NCBI RefSeq assembly: GCF_000003815.2
Contig: NC_049981.1
Coordinates: 8,466,232-8,530,231, forward strand
Source of the DNA: Branchiostoma floridae
Lineage: Eukaryota > Chordata > Leptocardii > Amphioxiformes > Branchiostomatidae
Direction of reading: 5' to 3'
Length of the DNA stretch: 64,000 bases
Part shown: positions 58,801 to 64,000 of the stretch, piece by piece
How positions within the stretch are numbered: the first letter of the stretch is position 1
How the letters are laid out: every line of letters begins with the position of its first letter
The notes under the pieces: generated by a model
Databases searched by the model: none
Seen by the model: the letters and a program-made list of their open reading frames with translations, nothing else
Told to the model about the DNA's origin: nothing
Made by a program: the position numbers and the translations under genes

Positions 58801-61276
58801 TGTTTGTTGTTCTGTACGCCATCCCACTGGTGGTGATGATGGTGGCCTACTTCCTGCTGGCCCGCAAGCTGTGGCGCACCACTTCGCCAGGCATCGCCGC
58901 CCTCTCCATCCAACAGCTGCAACTCAAGGCTAAGAAGAAGGTACGTATTAAGCAGTCGATGAATCAATATCTTGCCGTTACTGTTTCTGGATTCACTGTA
59001 TAAAACTGTAATGCTCAAAGAAAAACGTAACTAATTATGAACATGGGCTTCTTTTTTCTAACTTTGCCATGTGACCAGATGTGCGACACATTGTCGTCGA
59101 AAAAGAATCCATGACCTCATACCTTTGCAAAATAATGTTTACCTTTTCGAGTGACGTACAAAAAATGTTTCTTGTGGAGGTCCGTTATGGGGCTCAAACC
59201 TACACGACTTACTCTCTCTCCCAAGATTGATCTACCACCCCAAAATGAAGACCATAATATCATGGCCAGAACACGAGATATTATTTAAAAGATTGGAAGT
59301 TTCGTTGTAGCACAGTATCAAGACACCAGAGGGCCCAGGGATAATCATGTCGATACCTCATTAAGATCTACTCAAATATCAAGACAAATCACATTCTCCA
59401 CTAATCGTGTTCACTGAGACAGCTGTAGTCAACAGGCAACCATTCATTACATGTATGATGTTTGGAACATCACTGTAAGAGGTTAGGCTAACATGTTGTC
59501 GTTTTCCACAGGTTATCAAAATGTTGGTTGTTGTGATGACGGTGTTCTTCGTGTGCTGGACCCCTTACCATGTCCTCCAGATCTGGCTGCAGTTTGGAAT
59601 TCTACCCAAGGTATTTTTTTTCAATTAATAAAAATATTAAACTATCTTTCCAAACGTGTGCAAAAATACACAAAATGAAAAACATTTAGCATTTGACAAC
59701 GAAGTTGGGCTTTAGATTGCTGACAAAAAGTCGCGACATTTGGCATCTTGTTACATTCTCTTAATGACCTACCTGAAAAAAAACACTTCAAAGAAGCCAA
59801 TCTTATTGGTTCTTCTGAATCTAATCTAATCAGGTCGGATGAAAGGTACAATCTCCTATTTTGACATTTAGCTTCGTGACCGGTAACAAAGGGTTGCCAT
59901 GGTTACCGCAAATGTTTGTCGTCTTGGCAAATCCTTAATCCTATATGAAATGCTAACAATATTGGCTGTTATTTTTCCAGGAGAGCCCGCCATACTTCAA
60001 GCAGCTGCGGTTCGTGGTGCTCCTGCTCGGCTACTCCAACTCCGCCATGAATCCCATCATCTACGCAGGCGTCAATGAAAACTTCCGGAAAAGCTTCCGG
60101 GATGCCTACAAGTGCAAGCACTGCCGCCGAAATCAGGTAGCTTCTATACAAAACTTGGCTAAATATTTCTTGATTACACTAAGAGGTGACAGCATTTATA
60201 AATAAACACATACGTTTGTACATGATCATGATGACGCTATTGAACATCGAATCTTACAAATCATGCTTTTAGCTCACGGCAGCCGATTCGAAACATGGCG
60301 CCGCGACTCGCGAAAAATGTTATTTGATAAAAGGAAGCGCAAATATTATTTAAAAAAATGCAATCGTCTGTACTTCTCAAAACAAAGTTTGTTTGGCTGA
60401 ATCGGAGTACCAGGCTCCGAACCGGCTGCCATGTTTAGTGGGACCGCGTAGCGCAGCGGGACCGTGTTCGGTCGGTGACCGAGAGGTCGCGGGTTCGAAT
60501 CCGGCTGCCCTGTTACCGATCTTGTGCCCTTGGGAAAGGCACTTTACACGACTTTTCTCACTTTACTCAGGTGAAAATGAGTACCTAGCTTTTGCTAGGG
60601 CCGTCCCTCGGATAGGACGTTTAATGGAGGCCCCGTGTCTGGGGAGAGCCATACCACAGGCACGTTAAAGAACCCGCCACACGCGCGATGGTGCGGTGTG
60701 AGTGGTTCAAAACCTACAGCACCTTGGCCGCACCTGGGGCAATTACTATCGTATTGAGGTCACCTGTGGGGCGCCAAATGGCAGCTCGCTCCAAACCCTT
60801 GCGAGTTAGCCCCCCCCTATTGTAAGCTCCTCGCAATTCAGCCTCTGGCTGCAAAGAGTGAGTAGTCGGCCCACACAGTAACAATAATATTTACTGTGAC
60901 GTCATGAGCAGAAATAAAGTTGGCGGTAGGAATCAAGAACATATCTGTGATTTGTAAAATTCAATGTTCAGTGATATCATAAGGTATTCATGATGGTTAC
61001 TTGCAATCAAAAACTTGTATTTTAGTGTCATTTGTGACATACTAGTAATAATTCTCGAAAAGACAATATCGATTTGCGCTGCTCTATTTGTCATTACTAT
61101 TGCATCGAAATATTTCTGATGTTATATGGCCTAAACGTTGATGCCGGCATGTTGTTTAGGTGCAGCCGGATGGGCCTGCGGTGTGGCTGGAGCATCCTCA
61201 CGACAACATCGAAACGCACAGCACCCAGGCACCGCAGGAGCTCCGCATCCAGGGGCACAATACGGCCCGGGCCTGA
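34475..61276 (+). CDS. Class A peptide G-protein-coupled receptor, six exons
   Basis: Joined exons 34475-34856, 55821-56029, 58746-58940, 59512-59610, 59981-60136 and 61160-61276 give 385 codons with consistent GT-AG phases. Landmarks: N-glycosylation sites at Asn4, Asn20 and Asn25; TM1 GNCLVIY; TM2 NLAVAD (Asp92); Cys120 before TM3 and Cys200 in loop 2 for the usual disulphide; IDRF (144-146) in place of DRY; TM4 Trp; TM6 FFVCWTPYH; TM7 SAMNPIIY (319-323); NENFRKSF helix 8; Cys340 and Cys343 for possible palmitoylation. The SNSxxNPIIYxxxNENFRK stretch and loop-2 WCAEKW favour the QRFP/NPFF/orexin-like neuropeptide receptors. The exact subtype and ligand are not decided, and vertebrate orthology is inference. 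ATG 34475 has a good context (A at -3, G at +4). Confidence 0.88.
35785..36012 (-). mobile_element. tRNA-derived SINE, minus strand
   Basis: On the minus strand TGGCGCAGCGGCAG (A box) and GTTCGAATCC (B box) are about 34 bp apart, followed by the shared body CTTGTGCCCTTAGGAAAGG and GACGTCCCTCGGATA. It is the same family as 60441-60865. Confidence 0.85.
36770..37340 (-). pseudogene. LINE tail copy 3
   Basis: The minus strand reads NWIHHVKEILNNSGYSYIW, then LRFFKNLKTAY, ICKLRLSSHPLVIERGRY and, in another frame, ENVLCECPRVDAERNRLF. This is the same order of motifs as the other LINE tails, broken by at least two frameshifts. Confidence 0.7.
37430..37505 (-). repeat. tRNA-like fragment
   Basis: The minus strand reads GTCTCTGTAGCGCAGTTGAT with an A-box, and a weak T-arm GTGGTCTGAATCCC about 55 bp on. 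Too degenerate for a functional tRNA; no SINE body follows. Confidence 0.4.
39310..39720. repeat. Dispersed repeat with CTCCATGAAAAATGGAG hairpin start
   Basis: TATCTCCATGAAAAATGGAGA folds into a short stem, followed by a TG-rich microsatellite (39353-39412) and then GACCTTGGTACTGC-type text with repeated GGTATG and CCCCTGG. A related layout with a different hairpin is at 52605-53000. Confidence 0.6.
41447..41743 (-). pseudogene. LINE C-terminal region of the 41280 copy
   Basis: 98 residues with LRRILGISWQDRVPNKDV, RRLRWLGHVRRKGDGRIQ and WEAVAADR. This tail lies after the thumb of the reverse transcriptase in many animal LINEs. Its direction defines the element as minus strand. Confidence 0.8.
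42024..42705 (-). pseudogene. LINE reverse-transcriptase remnant
   Basis: Three overlapping frames carry consecutive blocks: AVSELLLQYREEGTVRNFL, then MRDANIITLYKNKGD and CNNYCGISL with GFRAERST, then TLYIAFIDLTKPFDLV and CPPKLLSMI. Order and spacing match a LINE reverse transcriptase (fingers to palm). At least two frameshifts are present, so no enzyme is made. Confidence 0.88.
43290..43540 (-). pseudogene. LINE tail copy 4
   Basis: The minus strand reads RFIAEDDRCGTLDIERLDN then ETLHHFVCG, a Cys-His tail in which one cysteine pair is degraded. It directly adjoins the 5-prime side of the 41280-43250 LINE copy and is of a different family. Confidence 0.6.
43625..43790 (+). mobile_element. 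Truncated SINE body
   Basis: Carries the body of the 60441 SINE (TTCCTCACTTCACTCAG, GAGTACCTAGCTGC, CGTCCCTCGGATAGGACG, GAGAGCC) but lacks the tRNA head. A short tandem duplication of GTCGTGCTACCAA precedes it at 43563-43608. The following 250 bases, to about 44040, are AT-poor with CACTCTGACGGGAGACC-type text and unassigned. Confidence 0.7.
45431..45444. promoter_or_regulatory. CTCF-like core
   Basis: CCGCCAGGGGGCCC fits the CTCF consensus CCASYAGRKGGCRS at 12 of 14 positions. Confidence 0.4.
45562..45575. promoter_or_regulatory. CTCF-like core
   Basis: CCGCTAGGGGGCCC fits the CTCF consensus at 12 of 14 positions. Same repeat family as 45431 and 49118. Confidence 0.4.
45673..45696. repeat. 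(AC)n microsatellite
   Basis: Twelve or so AC units, part of the repeat ending at 45740. Confidence 0.9.
46384..46417 (-). ncRNA. Hammerhead-like ribozyme motif, best core
   Basis: On the minus strand: CTGACGA, an extra A, stem AACTAG, loop TGGATG, stem CTAGTT, GAAA, then CGTC. All three hammerhead core parts (CUGANGA, GAAA and a GUC cleavage triplet) are intact, and stem II is perfect over six pairs. The palindromic ACGT after GAA could serve as a stem III between two molecules. Stem I pairs poorly and the added A is unusual, so activity is uncertain. Confidence 0.55.
47200..47400. repeat. Third copy of the 6135-type repeat
   Basis: CATGTTGATTTGATTATA, then GTGGTCAGGAAGGTTGAA, matches the copies at 6135-6360 and 6580-6850. 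Confidence 0.6.
47630..47880 (+). mobile_element. tRNA-derived SINE
   Basis: GGGCTCGAATCC at 47688-47699 is a good B box; the A box is worn. The body CTTGTGCCCTTGCAAAAG, CTCACTTCACCCAGGTG and GGGTACCTGACTG matches the family at 35785 and 60441. Confidence 0.7.
48580..48900 (+). repeat. LINE-like 3-prime end with ATTC microsatellite tail
   Basis: Sequence ending GTTGAGCAATAAAATTC runs into (ATTC)n at 48873-48895. The AATAAA and the micro-repeat tail resemble the 3-prime ends of CR1/L2-type LINEs. No protein remains. Confidence 0.5.
48910..49408. repeat. Hairpin-ended repeat, truncated copy
   Basis: Matches the second half of 44692-45740, ending in the hairpin CCATGACATTTCATGG at 49386-49401. 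It carries CTCF-like cores at 49118 (CCGCTAGGGGGCAA) and 49251 (one G lost). Confidence 0.75.
50250..51801. repeat. Long dispersed repeat, copy B
   Basis: Parallel to 25540-26912 in the same order: AACAAGAGTCCTCATACC, CAGTCAATCTATACACAG, GACCCTGCAGGACC, AACAGCTAGTGGG and CATTTTTCATGGAGTTAA. It is diverged by many changes; a 300-bp segment at 50930-51480 has no counterpart in copy A and is probably a later insertion. Confidence 0.7.
52605..53000. repeat. Dispersed repeat beginning with a hairpin
   Basis: ATTTCAGCCATACC, then ATA, then GGTATGGTGAAAT forms a hairpin at 52607-52637. The following text repeats GACCTGAAATTTGG twice (about 52692 and 52850). Layout resembles 39310-39720. Class unknown. 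Confidence 0.6.
53060..53150 (+). promoter_or_regulatory. CCAAT plus TATA arrangement inside intron 1
   Basis: CCAATCAG at 53060-53067, a GC-rich AGCGGGGCC and TATATATAG at 53122-53130 stand in promoter-like order, about 2.7 kb upstream of receptor exon 2. A transcript starting near 53155 would lack exon 1. No other evidence supports this. Confidence 0.3.
55399..55414. repeat. 16-base G run
   Basis: Uninterrupted guanines about 400 bp before receptor exon 2; length is likely uncertain in assemblies. Confidence 0.9.
55821..56029 (+). CDS. Receptor exon 2 (TM3 to TM4 and loop 2)
   Basis: Codes residues 128-197: VSITSSIIMLTVIAIDRFYA (end of TM3 with DRF) and STVWLIS (TM4). Acceptor CTTTTCCCCAG, donor GAG|GTGAGA, phase 0. 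Confidence 0.93.
56030..58745. other. Receptor intron 2
   Basis: 2.7 kb. Contains a diverged foldback end at about 57210-57300 and a LINE tail at 57860-58530. The region 56030-57200 shows nothing recognised. Confidence 0.85.
57860..58530 (+). pseudogene. LINE tail copy 5, plus strand
   Basis: Reads FEIRKAITQLRISSHRLNIE, then FCPFCPNHIEDEFHFLMECS and LRYELFTFLE, and closes with CAATAAAGTTCATC. It is the best-preserved copy of the family at 28977-29820 and stays open from about 57950 to 58308. It lacks a reverse transcriptase and probably represents a 5-prime-truncated insertion. Confidence 0.8.
58746..58940 (+). CDS. Receptor exon 3 (loop 2, TM5, loop 3)
   Basis: Codes residues 198-262: WCAEKW with loop-2 Cys200, TM5 around LYAIPLVVMMVAYFLLARKL, and a short third intracellular loop. 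Acceptor TTGTTTTAAG, donor AAG|GTACGT. Confidence 0.93.
59100..59440. repeat. Hairpin-family repeat fragment in receptor intron 3
   Basis: Starts GACCTCATACCTTTGC and shares GACCATAATATCATGGCCAG-like and ACACGAGATA text with 45480-45580. A weak CTCF-like core, CACCAGAGGGCCCA, lies at 59324. Confidence 0.6.
59512..59610 (+). CDS. Receptor exon 4 (TM6)
   Basis: Codes residues 263-295: MLVVVMTVFFVCWTPYHVLQ. Acceptor GTTTTCCACAG, donor AAG|GTATTT, phase 0. Confidence 0.92.
59611..59980. other. Receptor intron 4
   Basis: 370 bp of AT-rich DNA, acceptor TATTTTTCCAG. Nothing else recognised. Confidence 0.85.
59981..60136 (+). CDS. Receptor exon 5 (TM7 and helix 8)
   Basis: Codes residues 296-347: LLGYSNSAMNPIIYAGVNEN and KCKHCRRNQ. 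Donor CAG|GTAGCT, phase 0. Reading on without splicing adds 22 residues to a TAA at 60203-60205. Confidence 0.92.
60441..60865 (+). mobile_element. tRNA-derived SINE, nearly complete
   Basis: TAGCGCAGCGGG at 60449 (A box) and GGTTCGAATCC at 60492 (B box) are well kept. The body then reads CTTGTGCCCTTGGGAAAGG and GACGTTTAATGGAGGCC and runs to about 60865. It is the best-preserved member here and lies in the last receptor intron. Confidence 0.88.
61160..61276 (+). CDS. Receptor exon 6, C-terminal tail (inferred)
   Basis: After a good acceptor (GTTGTTTAG at 61151-61159) the phase-0 frame continues from exon 5 for 38 codons to TGA at 61274-61276. The peptide is hydrophilic (VQPDGPAVWLEHPH, then THSTQAPQELRIQG), with Ser/Thr that could be phosphorylated in a receptor tail. 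GC content is that of the other exons and far above the flanks, which is the main support. No homology could be checked. Confidence 0.6.
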   Translation: MQPDGPAVWLEHPHDNIETHSTQAPQELRIQGHNTARA

Positions 61277-61397
61277 GGCATATGCAGTTTGGAAGAAATA
61301 TTGCACATAGAAGTTTAAGTGCATTTGGTGCCGGGGGTGCACATAGGCATTTCATTTTTTTCATTTTTCAGTTGTTTCTTAGATCTTGCTATGATAC

Positions 61398-61401
<4 letters not shown>

Positions 61402-61469
<68 letters not shown>
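61402..61469. repeat. (TC)n(AC)n compound microsatellite
   Basis: About 15 TC units followed by about 18 AC units. Confidence 0.95.
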
Positions 61470-61470
<1 letters not shown>

Positions 61471-61829
61471 TTCACACAAACACTATTCATTAAAGGAAAG
61501 GGTTCGGCAAGGGATATTCTCTGACCCTTACCTTTAAAAGGATAGATTGTTTTGTAAGACCTTGTAGCGAGCACATTAATATTGCTCAATGCAAGGTCAG
61601 TGTTGGCCACTTAATATGTTGCTCCAGTTGGCACTGAACGACGTTGAAGAGATAAGGAGATAGCTGTGTATAGTGGTTTTGAATGCTTGTGGATTGTACA
61701 CCCAGAAAGAGAGTTCCATATTACAGCATTCCACGGAAAGAAGCTGTTGCTGCAGTAGGGACTTTGATGTATGTATTTGGACAGTGTAGTGATGTGAGCA
61801 AGAAGGAAATCTGTGTGTGGTGTGACAAG

Positions 61830-62936
61830 TAAAGCCCCGGTCACCAGAATCGTACGATTGACTGCGATGGCGATTTTATGCTTGGTATGAGCGCAGTACG
61901 TCGTAAGTCGGGGAAGAATCGGAAGCAATGGTTTAAATATATGAAGTTGTGGTCACAAGAATCGCAATGCATCGTACGATGAGGTCATAAGATCGTACCT
62001 GCGTCAATCGCAGGTGAATCATAGTAAATCGGGGAGCATCCTATGACGAAAATAGAGCTGAAATAGATTTTGAACATGTTCAAAATTTCTCCACCGTCGT
62101 ACGATTTTTATTGCCCCCATAGCAGACTTCATTACGGCCATTTTTTCTACTGATGAAGTTAAAGATTTATAAATTCTTAGCATGTGGTCATTGTTTCAGT
62201 TTCCCCTGATATTGACGTTGTTGACGAAAAAAGAAACTATATCAGTTGCAACTGTTCACTGTAGCAACCCGAGAACAAGAGCCCGTAGAAGAGCCTGTGT
62301 TCAAGGCAATATTTTCCACGTGGCAGATTCAGTATCACGCACAGGTGATGCATGCATTTGTTTGATAGCTACATACTCGTGGGTTCATAATTAGATCAGA
62401 TCTCAGCACTCGCCTGTTTCGGGTCAGTTTACCATAACCGTAACCACGGGGAAACTTGAACAGAAAGGCAGGCTTATGATATAATGTTTATGATATGATT
62501 TTTGTCTGATGGTATTTTTTCTTGATAGCATATCATTAAAAAAATGCAAAATATGATTTTCGAAAAAGCCTGACTCGTAAAGACGGCAAGTAGGCCGATA
62601 TAACCATACTAGTACCTGATTTGAATCTATGTTTGTAAGACTCATTTTGTTAAGGTTTCTTTTGATTTGTTTTTTTAGTAAAAGGCATCATAGGAAAGTA
62701 TTCAACAGCTAGGTTCACATTTGGTTGGTTAAAGAAGCACAAAAGCGGTCAGGCGGCTATTCAGAAGAGACACTAGTGGTAAAATCGTACGACGCTGGAA
62801 AAATTTTGAACATCATCCGATGCTCTGCGATGGCTGATTTTCATTACGATTTAGCTGCGATTCACTGCGATTATCGTGCGATATGCGGAATATGCCATCG
62901 CAAGGACGTCGTACGATTCTTGTGACCGGGGCTTAA
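61830..62936. mobile_element. Harbinger-type MITE, 1101 bp
   Basis: AGCCCCGGTCACCAGAATCG at 61833 is mirrored by the right end, CGATTCTTGTGACCGGGGCT in complement sense, closing at 62933. TAA stands on both sides (61830-61832, 62934-62936), the TWA target site of PIF/Harbinger. Sub-terminal copies of ATCGTACGAT and TCGCAGGTG recur inside. No transposase or Myb-like frame. Confidence 0.85.
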
Positions 62937-64000
62937 AGTAGAGTTCATCGGAACACATGAAGGTATATTTAGGAGAGGGACAAGGAAACAACGTTTCCCT
63001 GTGAGAGACAGATTCTAGTTTAGATTCCACTCTGAGCAAATTGCCACACAAATTCTCCGTTAAACAGCAGAGTATGTCACGACCTTCAATTCATGTAGAT
63101 TCCTTGTCTTGAGCTGTTTGTTATAGAGCGATCATCACATAATCTCTAACCTATTGTTAAGAAACCTAGTCCACTACCTATCAATCTTCCCTACGTCTCT
63201 GTAATCAGATCACAGTGCCCATGAGAATATCGTGCCGTGCTTTCCCCGTGCTCATAAACACACGCAGTCCTTCCTGTATTCCCAACTAGAGTTCCGCGAA
63301 CACATTCCTTCGTCAAATAATCATGCCTTTATTCGAGACTTTAAGGTCTCATTCATGTATCGATAAAGAGTACCTACCCAAAAAGCAAACGACTGCATGA
63401 ACTTGTGTTTGTAGCAGTTTTAGCAAAATTCCATTTTAGTCATCCCAACTAACCTCAAGTAATGTTTTCCACAAACACACGTGGGAAAACCATACAAGAA
63501 CCAAACAATGGAGCCAGCTTAGCTGCTTTGTTTATGGTATCAATATTTTTATGGGGGAAAAATGACGCAAATTTTTCCAACAATGAATAAAACACATGTT
63601 TAAAAACTGTTCTAAATAAAGAGATGTTTGTACCATTAATTTCCCTATGTTTCAAACAAATATAAATAGGTTCAAGCAAGTTCAAACTTTCATTTTGATT
63701 TTGATAATTTAGAAGTATATTGACTGAAATATTCTTTTACTCAAAATAGTTCATACTTATTACAAATATTATCCTAAAACCCTCTCGGCGACTCGGAATG
63801 GACTCTACAGCCAGACAGCACTACCCATTAACTTAATGAGTTTTGTACAAAGCAAGACGAAATAATTCCTTAACTGTAAGGACGTGGTATCTGAGGTATT
63901 TTCTCTCAAGTAAGCTAATACCGCACTAATGCGGTGCCATTCAGTAAAAATCAATGGAGACCATTAGAGCAATTACCGGATAGTTACTTCAAGTGGCTTT
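62937..64000. other. No recognised feature
   Basis: AT-rich sequence with AATAAA at 63584-63589 and 63615-63620, which might serve the receptor gene, though they lie more than 2 kb beyond the inferred stop. No exon is supported. Confidence 0.3.

Noticed and set aside
60014-60205. Exon 5 read-through as the only C-terminus
   Set aside because: A good donor at 60136/60137 and a matching exon 6 make splicing likelier; kept as an alternative only.

Overview
The window is animal nuclear DNA: spliced genes with GT-AG introns, dense and varied transposons, tRNA-derived SINEs, microsatellites and one 105-base assembly gap. The close match of the Rho GTPase to vertebrate RhoA, the peptide-receptor type and the repeat mix suggest a cephalochordate such as amphioxus (Branchiostoma). 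The organism is an inference; no species marker was read directly.

Layout. 0-6 kb: a LINE remnant inside an inverted-repeat element, a mariner-type element with a second element and a minisatellite nested in it, one probable last coding exon of an unidentified + strand gene (3804-4010), and a small internally deleted mariner. 6-10 kb: SINEs and dispersed repeats. 10.0-24.3 kb: a complete RhoA gene on the + strand, four coding exons and 193 codons. Its 9.6-kb first intron is packed with foldback, hAT, Harbinger-like and piggyBac-like non-autonomous elements. 24.3-34 kb: intergenic DNA holding LINE tails, a hAT inserted cleanly into one LINE tail (8-bp target duplication), Harbinger-type MITEs and a perfect short hairpin. 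34.0-61.3 kb: a class A peptide G-protein-coupled receptor gene on the + strand, six inferred coding exons and 385 codons. Its 21-kb first intron contains a LINE copy, SINEs and a dispersed repeat family that carries CTCF-like cores. 61.3-64 kb: microsatellite, a Harbinger-type element, then nothing recognised.

The two host genes are unrelated in sequence. RhoA is a membrane-anchored molecular switch for the actin cytoskeleton. The receptor looks like the RFamide/QRFP/NPFF/orexin branch of neuropeptide receptors. Everything else readable as protein is transposon debris.

The items most worth a second look are: hammerhead-ribozyme-like cores (four, of differing decay) of the kind known from Penelope-like retroelements; a GC-rich C-terminal receptor exon in a frame where no start codon would reveal it; the repeat family that repeatedly brings a CTCF-like core into the receptor intron; and the hAT with mirrored arrays of C/G runs around the assembly gap. 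I found no clear evidence of a wholly new multi-gene system.
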